Shown piece after piece: positions 16,504 to 26,194 of a DNA stretch of 64,000 nucleotides. The position numbers and the translations under genes were made by a program. This stretch comes from Granulosicoccus sp947495035. Lineage in GTDB: Bacteria; Pseudomonadota; Gammaproteobacteria; Granulosicoccales; Granulosicoccaceae. Each line of letters begins with the position of its first letter. Positions within the stretch are counted from its first letter, which is position 1. The notes beneath the pieces were generated by a model. The model was given only the letters and a program-made list of their open reading frames with translations. It had not been told where the DNA came from and searched no databases. The DNA lies in assembly GCF_050589605.1 (NCBI RefSeq), contig NZ_JBNGOO010000006.1; one strand, given 5' to 3'.

Positions 16504-17574
16504 CTAGTTCACCGCTCGGGCGGCAACCTGCCGGACCACGGAACAGTCTACCTCCGCCGCTGGTGTCAGTGTTGGAGGGGCAAGATCAGTGTCCTCATCG
16601 AACATCCGTTTCAGCAACCGCCTCATTCTTTCAGCGTCGATGTTCAACGGCAACTGTCTTGCAGGCACTGCCTGCCACTCGGCGTCGCGCCGTTCCCCAA
16701 GCACGAATTCGAATACGTAATCATCTTCGATACCCATGCGGAGATCAGTCAGCACCAGCAGTTCATCACGGCTTGACAGTGCAAAGGCACCCCGTGTAAA
16801 CCAGTCCATCCTCTGCACAGGCCAGGTGTCAAGCCAGTCTCTGCAGCGGTGCTTGCCGTTATCGAAGCTGTTCAGGGCGACGGATGGGTCCTCGTCCAGC
16901 AATGAACTGAACCCTTCCAGGTATCGATCATCAGTGACCACGAGCACACGCCAGAGCAGAGAAAACGGAAACGGCGCAACCAGTATGTGATTGGCCTTGA
17001 TATCGCTCTGCGCCAGCGTCACCTTGACCTTCTGCAGCGTCAGTTGTTGTGACACAAGAGTCCAGCCAAGGTACGTCGAACTGAGTAGCAGGCCTGCAAG
17101 GACCGTGGCTCTTGAATGACGCCAGGGATAGCGCCATGCGGCAACGACACCGACGAGCAGCGGCAGGGTATAGACCGGATCGATGATGAATATCGACCCC
17201 CAGGCCACCGGTGGTGTTGTCAACGGCCACCAGAGTTGCGTTCCGTAGACCGTGAAACCATCCAGCAAGGCATGCGTCACCAACACCAACCACAGTGCGA
17301 GCCACCAGCGCCCTATCGTCACATCGACTTTCGGTACTGCTCGCTTGCACAGCCATGCCAGTGGAATACTGAGCACCGTCAACACGAACAGGGAATGACT
17401 CCAGCTACGATGATAGGTGAAGTTCTCCACGGCGTCTTCATAGGGTACCAGCACGTCGAGATCAGGTACTGAACCGATCACGCCTCCGAGCAGCAGGGCC
17501 CATCTGCCGAGTTTTTCTCCCAGCGTGACATGTGCCAGGGAGGCACCAAGGGCAATTTGCGAGACGGAATCCAT
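16504..17574 (-). CDS. metal-dependent hydrolase, YdjM/DUF457 inner-membrane family
   Basis: The 356-residue product starts MDSVSQIALGASLAHVTLGE and carries the family pattern GSVPDLDVL and YHRSWSHSLFVLTVLS, with metal-binding His/Asp residues in membrane-embedded positions, then LVLVTHALLDGFTVYGTQLW. This is the YdjM-like group of membrane hydrolases, several of which are SOS-linked or of unknown substrate. The C-terminal 150 residues form a soluble tail. It is convergent with the AI-2E gene on its left. Confidence 0.88.
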   Translation of the reverse strand: MDSVSQIALGASLAHVTLGEKLGRWALLLGGVIGSVPDLDVLVPYEDAVENFTYHRSWSHSLFVLTVLSIPLAWLCKRAVPKVDVTIGRWWLALWLVLVTHALLDGFTVYGTQLWWPLTTPPVAWGSIFIIDPVYTLPLLVGVVAAWRYPWRHSRATVLAGLLLSSTYLGWTLVSQQLTLQKVKVTLAQSDIKANHILVAPFPFSLLWRVLVVTDDRYLEGFSSLLDEDPSVALNSFDNGKHRCRDWLDTWPVQRMDWFTRGAFALSSRDELLVLTDLRMGIEDDYVFEFVLGERRDAEWQAVPARQLPLNIDAERMRRLLKRMFDEDTDLAPPTLTPAAEVDCSVVRQVAARAVN

Positions 17575-17807
17575 AGAGATCAGCTGTGTGTATCAGCCAC
17601 GGTTGTCAGGTGGGTGCTGTCCACTCGCGGTGCCCCACGAGGCGAGACCACCGAACAGACATTGAAATATGGCACTCTCATCATGGTAATTTCTGCAATC
17701 ACTCGCAATCTCATCGTAGCCGGTTGTAACTTGCCAGTGGAGTCAACTTCCGAATACGTCGCCGAGGCCACATCATCACTTCGAAAAGACAACTGGAACA
17801 GCGCAGG

Positions 17808-18239
17808 ATGCAGAAACTGGCGCACCTGATGGACAGTTCCATCACGCTGCCCGGCGGATTCAGGATCGGCATTGATGGCCTCATCGGCCTGATTCCCGGC
17901 GTTGGTGATGCCATTGGACTACTTGTCTCAAGCTACCTGATCGGCAAGGCTGCCACCCTTGGAGCGTCAAGGCTGGTTTTGGTTCGCATGATCGGTAACG
18001 TACTGCTGGAGACGGCTCTGGGTAGCATCCCAGTGCTGGGAGACGTATTCGATTTCGTTTTCAAGGCAAACAATCGCAACATGAAGCTGTTGCTCGATCA
18101 TCAGGATGATGCTCGATTGACGAAGAATCGCAGTATCGGCTGGATGATCGTTTTCATGACCCTGCTGCTGGGTATCTGCGCACTGCTGCTTGGTCTGCTG
18201 TGGCTGGTGGTGAGTGCAGTATTCAGAATTCTGTTCTGA
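17808..18239 (+). CDS. DUF4112 membrane protein
   Basis: The 143-residue product matches DUF4112: LAHLMDSSITLPGGFRIGID, GLIGLIPGVGDAIGLLVSSY, then LGSIPVLGDVFDFVFKANNR, and two hydrophobic segments at the C-terminus (IVFMTLLLGICALLLGLLWL). The function is unknown. The frame is open about 80 bases upstream of the ATG with no better start codon, so 17808 was kept although its ribosome-binding site is poorly spaced. It is convergent with the esterase gene, with a 22-base gap. Confidence 0.82.
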   Translation: MQKLAHLMDSSITLPGGFRIGIDGLIGLIPGVGDAIGLLVSSYLIGKAATLGASRLVLVRMIGNVLLETALGSIPVLGDVFDFVFKANNRNMKLLLDHQDDARLTKNRSIGWMIVFMTLLLGICALLLGLLWLVVSAVFRILF

Positions 18240-18261
18240 AGACAGGCACGCCGTCGGCAGG

Positions 18262-19443
18262 CTAGGCCGCGATGCGATCCAGAAAGAAGCGTACCATCTC
18301 GACAGACGCATTCGGACCGGCTGTGTCGGTGTACGAGCCAGCAGCGCTACCCCCCGACCAACTGTGACCGCCATCGATCAGACGCCAGTACTCGCAAGCC
18401 GCACGCTCTGGCACCGATTCAGCAGAATAGGTGGTTACCACACTGCGTCGCCCAGATGCCGTGGCATGGATCATTGATGTGGTCTGCCAGTTGACGTCGC
18501 CCAGTCTTGCGGTTTCCCGTTCCAGCCAGTTGCCGACAATCCGTTCCGCATTGGCACAATTCACGGTCCGGTCATTGTCACCATGGAAGACGATCAATGG
18601 CGTGTGGATGCCGGCCGTGGTTGCATTGCCTGTTGATGAGCGGCTGTTTGCAGACACCTTTCTGCGCGGTGACATATCAGTGACTGCATTCGACAATCCA
18701 TCCGGCAAGGAGGCGCCTGTCGCTGACTGACTCATGAGCCTGAAGGCCTCCATCATCGATGAAGCCGCACCACTGGGAAGCCCAGAGTGCACCCCGACGG
18801 CTGAGTAAAGCTCCGGATACTGCTCCGCCAGAATCAGTGCCATGGCACCACCGGCGGACAGCCCTGCCACGAACACCTGCTGCGGGTCAACAGGATGGCT
18901 CTCCATGATGAATCGCGTCAGTGTACTCAACGCGGCAGGCTCTCCTCCGTCGCGCGTCTGATGCTCCGGTACAAACCAGTTCCAGCAGTTGTTGGCGTTG
19001 GCTGATCGTGACTGGCTCGGGTAGAGGACATACATGCCCGCCTCCTGCGCAATGGCATTCATCTGCGTCCCGGCAGAGAAGTCCTGCGCGTCCTGACCGC
19101 ATCCGTGAAGCATCAGCAGCAATGGTGCTGGAGCACCACCCGTTCTCTCCGGTACGAACAACTTGTAGTGCAGAGAGCGACTCTCGAGATCGCAGACACC
19201 GTCTGCGAAATCAGGTTGATGTTCTTCCCTCACCCTCGATTCAGGGCTTCTGACCAATGCAGAGCTGTTCAAGACGGATACCTCCAGAGCGTCTCTCACA
19301 AATGACACATGCAACGGCAGCGCATCAGTGATCACCGACAGCATCCCTGGAAGGTTGACCAACTGGCGAAAGACAACAGGTTCACGGAACTCCGCTGCAG
19401 ATATCTCGCCAGATTTCGCTGCCTGCAGAAAGTCAGCGGCCAT
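18262..19443 (-). CDS. PHB depolymerase-family esterase
   Basis: The 393-residue product has an N-terminal adaptor of about 100 residues and an alpha/beta-hydrolase domain with LLLMLHGCGQDAQDFSAGTQ, the nucleophile elbow FVAGLSAGGAMALILAEQYP (GLSAGG), PLIVFHGDNDRTVN and a C-terminal His in IDGGHSWSGG. This is the short-chain PHB depolymerase / feruloyl-esterase-like group. There is no signal peptide, so it is probably intracellular or acts on imported polymer or ester. The ATG at 19443 was chosen because it lies directly after the stop of the upstream kinase (19446), suggesting coupling; an earlier in-frame start would lie inside the kinase gene. Confidence 0.85.
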   Translation of the reverse strand: MAADFLQAAKSGEISAAEFREPVVFRQLVNLPGMLSVITDALPLHVSFVRDALEVSVLNSSALVRSPESRVREEHQPDFADGVCDLESRSLHYKLFVPERTGGAPAPLLLMLHGCGQDAQDFSAGTQMNAIAQEAGMYVLYPSQSRSANANNCWNWFVPEHQTRDGGEPAALSTLTRFIMESHPVDPQQVFVAGLSAGGAMALILAEQYPELYSAVGVHSGLPSGAASSMMEAFRLMSQSATGASLPDGLSNAVTDMSPRRKVSANSRSSTGNATTAGIHTPLIVFHGDNDRTVNCANAERIVGNWLERETARLGDVNWQTTSMIHATASGRRSVVTTYSAESVPERAACEYWRLIDGGHSWSGGSAAGSYTDTAGPNASVEMVRFFLDRIAA

Positions 19444-19445
19444 CG

Positions 19446-21773
19446 TTACCCGGTTACACGAGGTGATGTCGCCGACTGCCCAAGGCATCGTTTGACTTTC
19501 TGCACGAGACTCGCGATTGAAAACGGTTTATGGAGGAAATTCACTCCTTCTTCCAGAATGCCCTGTTCCACGATAACGTCGTCGGTGTAACCGGAAATGA
19601 AAAGCACATTGATGGAAGGGTGCACGCGGACGACTTCGTCATACAATTCCCGACCATTCATGTCCGGCATCGCAATATCGGTAAGCAACAGATCAATGTT
19701 GTCGTTCTCGGCGGCCAATCTGAGTGCATCGGCTACGTCCTCGGCTTCCAGAACCGTATACCCATAGGTTTCCAGCCCCTCACGCAGAATATTGCGCACC
19801 ATGGTGCCATCCTCCACCAGCAGAATGGTCTCTGTCCCCAACTCCAGATTGCTCGCGGAAGTCGTTCTGGCAGGCACCCGCGCCGATCGGCCAGCATGCT
19901 GAAAATACAACTTGAAGGTACTACCCACCCCCGGTTCACTATGAACAATCACATTACCGTTGTGTTGCTTGACGATGCCATAAACCGTAGCCAGTCCCAG
20001 CCCCGTACCTTTGCCTTGAGTCTTGGTGGTGAAAAACGGCTCGAATATCTTCTGCCGTGTATCGCTATCCATTCCATGCCCGGTGTCTCTGACCACCAGC
20101 ATCGAGTAGCTGCCTGCAGGCTGCAAGTCACCGTACTGTTCCGTGTGAGGCTCTTCGAGCGTGATATTGGCGGTTCCGATGGTCAGTGTCCCCCCTGCCG
20201 GCATTGCGTCTCTGGCGTTGACGACCAGATTGAGCAGCACCTGCTCTATCTGACCTCTATCGGCTGTGACAGGTGCCAGATCTGCATCAAGAGCCGTGTG
20301 TATCTTGATCCCCTCCCCGATCAGACGCTTTATCATGGATTCGTATTCCGTGACGACGGTATTGAGATCCAGCACCTGCATCTCCAGAACCTGCTTGCGG
20401 CTGAATGCCAGTATCTGACGAGTCAGTCCTGCCGCCTGCTCAGCCGCCTCTGCAATTCGCTTGAAATACCCGTGTAGCTTGTCGCGCGCTGCGTGTTGCA
20501 TCATTCCCAATTCTGCATTGGCGGTGATGGGCACCAGAAGATTGTTGAAATCGTGAGCGATGCTGCCAGCCAGACGACCGATGGATTCCATTCGCTGACT
20601 CTGCAACAGACGAGCTTGCAATTCCTTGCTCTCCGTAATGTCCTTGACCAGCACCGAGAGACCCTCATCAAAAGGGTACGCTGACACCTCGAAGTCTCGG
20701 TTACCGGCAAGAATCGGCAAAACGATCTCGACACGATCAGGTTTTCCCCTGTCAAGCACCGACTGATAGAACTCGGCCAGTGGAGCAACTGCTTGCCGAG
20801 TGAACAGGTCGAAGACATGCTTTCCCAGCACTTCTTCGGAAGGGTATCCGGATCGCTCTGCCGCCTTGTTCCAGTAGGTATACCGCAACTCCTTGTCCAC
20901 CGAGAAAAAGATGTCGTCGATACTTTCAGCCAGATTGCGAAACTTCTGCTCACTCAATACCAGTGACTTGTGCTGCCTCTCTATCTCGTCAATGAGTCTT
21001 TCTCTTGGGGCAGAAACCAGTTCTCTGAGCAACAAGGGCTGGCTCATGTATTCCGCAAGGCGTTTGCGAAACAGCACGAGAAACAACAGCATCGGCGTTC
21101 CATAGGCAAACGCCATGATGAAATTGCCACTTACTCCGCTTTTCACATCACTGAGAAAATGCCCGCTGAACGGATTGAGAATCAGAGGAAACAGGACCCC
21201 ATCCAGACAGATCACGGTAATGAAGGCAACGATATAGAGAACGGATACAGCGAATACATTACTGAACCGGGCCTTTATCCTCTCGAACAGGTAGATCAGT
21301 GAAACGAGTTCGGCAATGACCAGCATTCCGCCAATGGAGGTCACCAACAGTGAAACCTTGAAGATATCAATCGATGTGTTGAATGGATTGAGAATTTCCG
21401 GATTGCGCAATGTCCAGGATATCGTCATGGATAACACCACCACGAGCAGATTGACACCAATCACCAACCGGATGATTGCGCGCATGACACCGATGTCCCG
21501 TTCGATAATGACAAACAGCACTGTTGTCATCATGAAGGCGCAATACACCAGCGTTCCTCCGGATACCGTGATGTTCTCCGTGATGGGAAACAGATAGATG
21601 GAGCCGCCGTAGTTGGCCGCCACCAATAGAACACTCAGGTAACAGAAGAATGAAATCGAACGAATCGAACTTTTCTGCCTTGCGAAATAAAAGGGAATGC
21701 AGGAAAACAGCAACAGGTGTATCGCGAAGTTCAGAAGCATTGTCGTGCCAGTCAACAGGTTTGATGCAAACAA
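19446..21773 (-). CDS. 7-TM hybrid sensor histidine kinase
   Basis: The 775-residue product has seven hydrophobic segments in its first 240 residues (for example LNFAIHLLLFSCIPFYFA and GNFIMAFAYGTPMLLFLVLF), then a PAS domain (about 270-385; NLAESIDDIFFSVDKELRYT), a HisKA domain with SIAHDFNNLLVPITANAELG (phospho-His about residue 406), an HATPase domain with DTGHGMD and GTGLGLATVYGIVKQHNG, and a C-terminal receiver with LLLTDIAMPDMNGREL (Asp about residue 694). The HDFNN type fits kinases of the NtrB/PAS-hybrid class. The esterase gene follows immediately. Its signal is unknown. Confidence 0.9.
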   Translation of the reverse strand: MFASNLLTGTTMLLNFAIHLLLFSCIPFYFARQKSSIRSISFFCYLSVLLVAANYGGSIYLFPITENITVSGGTLVYCAFMMTTVLFVIIERDIGVMRAIIRLVIGVNLLVVVLSMTISWTLRNPEILNPFNTSIDIFKVSLLVTSIGGMLVIAELVSLIYLFERIKARFSNVFAVSVLYIVAFITVICLDGVLFPLILNPFSGHFLSDVKSGVSGNFIMAFAYGTPMLLFLVLFRKRLAEYMSQPLLLRELVSAPRERLIDEIERQHKSLVLSEQKFRNLAESIDDIFFSVDKELRYTYWNKAAERSGYPSEEVLGKHVFDLFTRQAVAPLAEFYQSVLDRGKPDRVEIVLPILAGNRDFEVSAYPFDEGLSVLVKDITESKELQARLLQSQRMESIGRLAGSIAHDFNNLLVPITANAELGMMQHAARDKLHGYFKRIAEAAEQAAGLTRQILAFSRKQVLEMQVLDLNTVVTEYESMIKRLIGEGIKIHTALDADLAPVTADRGQIEQVLLNLVVNARDAMPAGGTLTIGTANITLEEPHTEQYGDLQPAGSYSMLVVRDTGHGMDSDTRQKIFEPFFTTKTQGKGTGLGLATVYGIVKQHNGNVIVHSEPGVGSTFKLYFQHAGRSARVPARTTSASNLELGTETILLVEDGTMVRNILREGLETYGYTVLEAEDVADALRLAAENDNIDLLLTDIAMPDMNGRELYDEVVRVHPSINVLFISGYTDDVIVEQGILEEGVNFLHKPFSIASLVQKVKRCLGQSATSPRVTG

Positions 21774-22034
21774 CTCCCAGAATCAGAAATGCTCTACGTC
21801 CTATCGGAGACGCAGCATCCTACTGCCTCTGAACATGCAAGGTGGTGAGGTCATGAGCCCCGCACTATATAACAGATATCTGCCGACACTCACTCGGCAG
21901 GGTTGAACACCACTTCCTCTCGCCATGGGCTTGACGGTAACATCATCGATGTAACCCCCGGGACTTCGCCGATGCATGGTCAGTGAAGGTGTGTCAAGAA
22001 TTTGCCCTGCCATCGAGATCGGCAGACAACAGCA

Positions 22035-22844
22035 CTACTGCCGTTCATTCGTCAGGATATCGTCCTGACCTTGCGGGCCCGGCTCGTCTCGTTCCGGCAT
22101 GGCATGACCCGTGAGCTGGTACAGGTCTTCAAGCTGTCGCCTGAGGGTCCGGTTTTCACTTTCCAGCCGGTGCATGCTCTTGTTCAACTCGTTGACATCG
22201 GACTCGAGCAATGCAAGCATCTCCCTTTCGTCCTGACGGCTTCGAGAGTGACGTGATTCATCCGAAGCACTGGATCGACCCTGAGCCAGGTCAGGCATTC
22301 CGCAAAACAAATGGCCAAACCGCTCGCCGCGTTGCCCGGATTGAGCCCCCATCCTTGTGACGAAAGGCAATTCCCGATCGCACAGACGTTCGACGCAATG
22401 GGTCAGCTCGTCCCTGTCGGTAAACAGTTCCATGCGTTGCGTACGCGCATGCAGTTCACTGAGCGTTTGCGGGCCACGTAACATCAGCAGACACAGCACT
22501 GCCTGCTGCTTCTTGCCCAGTTCCAGCCGAGGCATGAACAACTGACTGAATTTGTCCGCGCGTGATCCATACTCCTTGCGAACAAAGTCCTTGTCGACAA
22601 GGCCCTGCAACGTGCGCACGATTTCTCCCTGCTGATAATTCGTGATCGGCTCGCGGCTGGATTTCTGATTGCAGGCATTCAGCAGACTATTGACGGTCAA
22701 TGGGTACTGATCCGGCGTGGTCAGTTGTTTTTCCATCAGGGCACCCAGCACTCGCAACTCGATAGCGGTCAATTGCGGTGGCTCCGGTGTTTGCGGTGTT
22801 TGCGACTCATCAATCAACGTGTCGTCTTGATCTTCCACGGTCAT
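22035..22844 (-). CDS. yceH: YceH family protein (DUF480)
   Basis: The 269-residue product matches YceH/DUF480: AIELRVLGALMEKQLTTPDQ, YPLTVNSLLNACNQKSSREP, VRTLQGLVDKDFVRK, GKKQQAVLCLLMLRGPQTLS and LPFVTRMGAQSGQRGERFGH. The fold is two winged-helix units; the function is unknown. The C-terminus has a coiled coil (LLESDVNELNKSMHRLESEN), also seen in other YceH proteins. The gene is on its own. Confidence 0.92.
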   Translation of the reverse strand: MTVEDQDDTLIDESQTPQTPEPPQLTAIELRVLGALMEKQLTTPDQYPLTVNSLLNACNQKSSREPITNYQQGEIVRTLQGLVDKDFVRKEYGSRADKFSQLFMPRLELGKKQQAVLCLLMLRGPQTLSELHARTQRMELFTDRDELTHCVERLCDRELPFVTRMGAQSGQRGERFGHLFCGMPDLAQGRSSASDESRHSRSRQDEREMLALLESDVNELNKSMHRLESENRTLRRQLEDLYQLTGHAMPERDEPGPQGQDDILTNERQ

Positions 22845-23097
22845 TCCTCATCAAGGCAATATAATGCCGGCTGGCTGGGACTGCTCTGCACAGTCTATAG
22901 TACGAACTGATACCCGTGGCAGTCACCCGAGCACGCCTGAGAATGACGACTTGCCGGCGAGTCAGCAATCTTCATGGTTCCATCAGATCGATGGCATGAG
23001 CGACATGCATCTGGCACCACGTTACACGGCACTTCGCTGCCGAACAGACTGAACGTCTGCTGTAGCGCGATATCCGCTGTTCGGTCGGCCGTTGCAT

Positions 23098-24354
23098 TCA
23101 ATGCACCGACCTCAGGATGAATTGCGAACGCTTTCCGATCACTTGCCCGATAGTCTGCAGCACCGGATGTGCGATGCCCAGGTCATCTGCTTCCGACAGT
23201 AATTGCTCCATTGTCGGCACGATCTCGCTGGCGAGCGTCTTCAGCTCCTTGAGCAGCAACCTCTGCGCGCCCCGCGTGTCCGGGACCAATGACAACCAGT
23301 GTGTGCGCTGGATCGTGTCAGGCAGATTCCTGCCTCCGATACGCATCGCCGATTTTTTCGTCAGTTGCGGATAGACCGCCGTGCAGACCACATCATAGAG
23401 TGGCGCCAGAACGGGCGCGTCGGTGTTCGATGCATGCAGCAAGGCATAGTTCTTCGCATGGGCATCGGCATTGCCAACCAGATAGTGAAATACAAGCATG
23501 CGCAGGAAGGACAGCCTGTCAGCCGCGGGTCGATCCACGACTCGCTGAATCAAGGCCAGCGATTTCTCGATACCGGGTCCTCCCTCATCTTCGTATTTCA
23601 GCTCGGGTGGAATACTCAGGGCCTGACAGAAGTCTTCCTGATGCAGGCGTTGCACAGACCGATCGTCCAGTCGCAGACGATCGAAACGCTCTATCAGAAT
23701 GTACTGGGTATCATCGGTTCGACCGAATGCCACATCGGGCACTGGCAGACCCATGCGAGCTGCCAATGTCATGCAGAACACTTCGTTCTGCGAGGTGCCT
23801 TCGAGCCCCTGAATACCGGGTTTCAGGATATGAGTCGTGGGTTCGCCATTCTTGACCAGTGCAATCCTGCCATCGCTCACCTTGACTGCAATCTTGTCTT
23901 GCGCACCCGCCAGTGACAGTCGGACATCCTTGCGACTGCCCAGCAAGGGGTCACCCCGCAATTCCCGCAGCAGCTCTCCCAGCTGCTGCTGATCAAGGAT
24001 TTCATCCTGTGAATCCAGCATGAGAGGATCACTACCGTGTGGAAACAGCGCCAACGCACCTGCGCAGTCACCTCCGATGATCTCCAGCATGCCGAAGGCG
24101 TTGGTATCAGAGATGCCAAGGGCCGCAGCCAGGCGGGTGCGCGCCGACTCATCTGGCAACAGGCCGGAGAAATACGGTTTGGCCACTGCATTGGGGAAGG
24201 GCTGGCTGTTCAAGGGCATTGAGACTGAAATCGCTCTTGCCGATTCCGAGTCGAGGTACGCCCTGTCGTAGCTGAACGTCAACTCGGCAGTCTCGCCCTG
24301 CTCGAGCAGACCGGCCTTGGTCGCATGCAGGTAGACATCCAGTTTGCGCTTCAC
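23098..24354 (-). CDS. hipA: HipA family toxin Ser/Thr kinase
   Basis: The 418-residue product is a HipA kinase. It has an N-subdomain (KPYFSGLLPDESARTRLAAA), the P-loop-like RLSLAGAQDKIAVKV (about 145-158), THILKPG, and the catalytic loop VGNADAHAKNYALL followed by the metal-site region APLYDVV. HipA toxins phosphorylate a cytoplasmic target (glutamyl-tRNA synthetase in E. coli) and cause growth arrest and persistence. Its start overlaps the end of hipB by 4 bases, the standard antitoxin-first operon. Confidence 0.93.
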   Translation of the reverse strand: MKRKLDVYLHATKAGLLEQGETAELTFSYDRAYLDSESARAISVSMPLNSQPFPNAVAKPYFSGLLPDESARTRLAAALGISDTNAFGMLEIIGGDCAGALALFPHGSDPLMLDSQDEILDQQQLGELLRELRGDPLLGSRKDVRLSLAGAQDKIAVKVSDGRIALVKNGEPTTHILKPGIQGLEGTSQNEVFCMTLAARMGLPVPDVAFGRTDDTQYILIERFDRLRLDDRSVQRLHQEDFCQALSIPPELKYEDEGGPGIEKSLALIQRVVDRPAADRLSFLRMLVFHYLVGNADAHAKNYALLHASNTDAPVLAPLYDVVCTAVYPQLTKKSAMRIGGRNLPDTIQRTHWLSLVPDTRGAQRLLLKELKTLASEIVPTMEQLLSEADDLGIAHPVLQTIGQVIGKRSQFILRSVH

Positions 24355-24575
24355 TGCCCGTGATCTCGTGTCTGTGCATCAAGAGTGACGCCCAGCGTTT
24401 GCAACACCGCCAGCGCCAGCCCCAATTGGCAGCTACCCTTGCCATGCTCCAGTTCACGCAGGAATCGCACCCCTACGCCAGCCAGAGCAGCCAACTCCGA
24501 CTGCGTTACCCTCTGACGTTTGCGCTCCTGGCGAATGAGCTCACCGAGCATTTGAACACTGAGTATTTCCATCAT
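24351..24575 (-). CDS. hipB: HipB antitoxin, XRE-type DNA-binding protein
   Basis: The 74-residue product contains an XRE helix-turn-helix (LIRQERKRQRVTQSELAALA, then GVGVRFLRELEHGKG). HipB proteins bind HipA and repress the operon. An AAGGGG ribosome-binding site precedes the start. Upstream there is a short inverted repeat (ATCCC-GAAA-GGGGT, just before the start) and three CCCGAT copies at 24633, 24663 and 24683, which are candidate operators. A second ATG follows the first directly, so the true start may be 24572. Confidence 0.88.
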   Translation of the reverse strand: MMEILSVQMLGELIRQERKRQRVTQSELAALAGVGVRFLRELEHGKGSCQLGLALAVLQTLGVTLDAQTRDHGQ

Positions 24576-24813
24576 GAATCACCCCTTTCGGGATTATTAT
24601 GGCATTTTTCAGACCAGAAAAAGGTTAAAGCACCCGATAGGGACGATTTTCAGTATCGAGATCCCGATTGAACTCGAATGCTCCCGATCGGGTTTTTTTT
24701 CAACTCATCCAGCGTCCTGCACCTCATGCGAACGCTGCTCGGGGAGCAGAATCACGTAATCGCCCCGTCCCCAAGGACAGCTACTCGTCATCCTGCCAAC
24801 CAGCAGACTGGCC

Positions 24814-25079
24814 GTCTCGTGCGGCTCGTGCGGCTCGTGCGGCTCGTGCGGCTCGTGCGGCTCGTGCGTCTCGTGCGTCTCGTGCGTCTCGTGCNNNNNN
24901 NNNNNNNNNNNNNNNNNNNNNNNNNNNNNNNNNNNNNNNNNNNNNNNNNNNNNNNNNNNNNNNNNNNNNNNNNNNNNNNNNNNNNNNNNNNNGCGGCTCG
25001 TGCGGCTCGTGCGGCTCGTGCGGCTCGTGCGGCTCGTGCGGCTCGTGCGGCTCGTGCGGCTCGTGCGGCTCGTGCGGCT
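24814..25079. repeat. tandem nonamer array (GGCTCGTGC / GTCTCGTGC) with assembly gap
   Basis: The left block (24814-24894) has one GTCTCGTGC, five GGCTCGTGC and three GTCTCGTGC units; the right block (from 24995) has about nine GGCTCGTGC units and ends at 25079. Between them lie 98 N. The true copy number is therefore unknown, and the array probably caused the gap. A 9-bp unit keeps reading frames open on both strands, producing artificial Ser-Cys-Gly, Ala-Arg-Ala or Arg-Leu-Val repeats. Confidence 0.95.
24895..24992. other. assembly gap (98 N)
   Basis: A run of N bases inside the nonamer array. Sequence and length here are not known. Confidence 1.
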
Positions 25080-25273
25080 TTCATCCTACGTTCATGAACG
25101 CCGCTGTCTTCCGGCAATGCATGCAACAGTTTTCAATCGGTATTACAATGACGTAGCTACGTCCGGCGCTATGCCAGACCCCTGACAAACACCGGCCTGG
25201 CGTCTGGCAATCGAGTGGACACCGACGCATCGGGCAAGCCAGCTTCTCCCAATCAGTAACGACACTTATTTTC

Positions 25274-26194
25274 ATGACTATCAAAGTATTCGGTCACAAA
25301 TCTCCCGATACCGACTCCACCGGCTCACCCCTCATCTGGGCCTGGTATCTGACGGAAGTGCGCGGCACTCCTGCTGAAGCCTGTCTGCTTGGCGAGCCCA
25401 ATACCGAAGCTGCGTTCATGCTCCAGCGCTGGGGTCTGGACAAGCCAGGCATCATCGAAGATGTCAGCGAGGACGACAGCGTCGTGATTGTCGATACCAA
25501 CAATCCCGCCGAACTGCCCGACGGTATCAACTCGGCGGATATCATCGAGATCATCGATCATCATATGCTCGCAGGCGGTATCAAGACGCGCAAACCCATC
25601 ACGATCACGGTACGTCCGGTAGCCTGCACAGCCACCATCATGCACGACCTGATGGGCGAAGATGCAGGGCGGATGCCCGAGAACATCAAGGGAGCAATGC
25701 TGTCCTGCATACTGTCCGACACGCTCGAATTCCGGTCTCCGACCACAACCGATCGCGACCGTGAGGTGGCCGAGAAGATTGCCGGGGAACTGGCAATTTC
25801 CATCCCCGACTATGCCTCTGAAATGTTTGCCGCAAAATCCGACGTGTCCACTTTTTCCGATGCCCAGTTGCTGCGCATGGATTCGAAGCAATACGACATC
25901 GCCGGCAAGAGCTTTCGAATCTCGGTACTGGAAACCACTTCTGCCGGTACCGTGCTGGCCCGCAAGGAATCACTGATGCAGGCGATGCCGGGCGTGGCGA
26001 GTGAAGACGGAGCAGATCAGGTACTGCTGTTCGTCATCGATATCCTGGCTGAAGAAGCGACATTGCTGGTACCCAACGAACTGGTCAAGCAGGTTGCGGA
26101 GAAAAGCTTCGGTGCAACCGTAAACGGCGATACCGTCACCTTGCCAGGCGTGGTCAGCCGCAAGAAGCAGATCATCCCAAGCCTTAAAGTCTGA
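25274..26194 (+). CDS. ppaC: manganese-dependent inorganic pyrophosphatase (family II)
   Basis: The 306-residue product is a family II pyrophosphatase of the DHH superfamily. It starts MTIKVFGHKSPDTDST (metal-binding HKSPDTD), has VVIVDTNN, the DHH motif in DIIEIIDHHMLAG (about residue 96), CTATIMHDL, GAMLSCILSDTLEF, and the C-terminal substrate-binding PGVVSRKKQIIPSL with SRKKQ. It hydrolyses cytoplasmic PPi to drive biosynthesis. Family II enzymes are less common in gammaproteobacteria than family I but occur in marine groups. The gene is monocistronic. Confidence 0.96.
   Translation: MTIKVFGHKSPDTDSTGSPLIWAWYLTEVRGTPAEACLLGEPNTEAAFMLQRWGLDKPGIIEDVSEDDSVVIVDTNNPAELPDGINSADIIEIIDHHMLAGGIKTRKPITITVRPVACTATIMHDLMGEDAGRMPENIKGAMLSCILSDTLEFRSPTTTDRDREVAEKIAGELAISIPDYASEMFAAKSDVSTFSDAQLLRMDSKQYDIAGKSFRISVLETTSAGTVLARKESLMQAMPGVASEDGADQVLLFVIDILAEEATLLVPNELVKQVAEKSFGATVNGDTVTLPGVVSRKKQIIPSLKV

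Larger units (their letters stand above)
24576..25273. other. intergenic region holding the 9-bp array and an assembly gap
   Basis: About 700 bases between divergent hipB and the pyrophosphatase gene. It holds possible hipB operators (three CCCGAT copies, the third within the palindrome CCCGATCGGG at 24683-24692, followed by eight T), the nonamer array and the N run. No gene is supported: the frames open through the array are only the repeat read in frame. Confidence 0.7.

Noticed and set aside
24683..24700. Rho-independent terminator at CCCGATCGGG plus eight T
   Set aside because: The palindrome has no loop, and no plus-strand gene lies upstream that would need terminating; operator use by HipB is more likely.
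24668..25185. Open frames through the nonamer array encoding Ser-Cys-Gly or Arg-Leu-Val repeats
   Set aside because: A 9-bp unit keeps any stop-free frame open on both strands; the frames include the N gap, have no ribosome-binding site and no sequence outside the repeat that looks coding.
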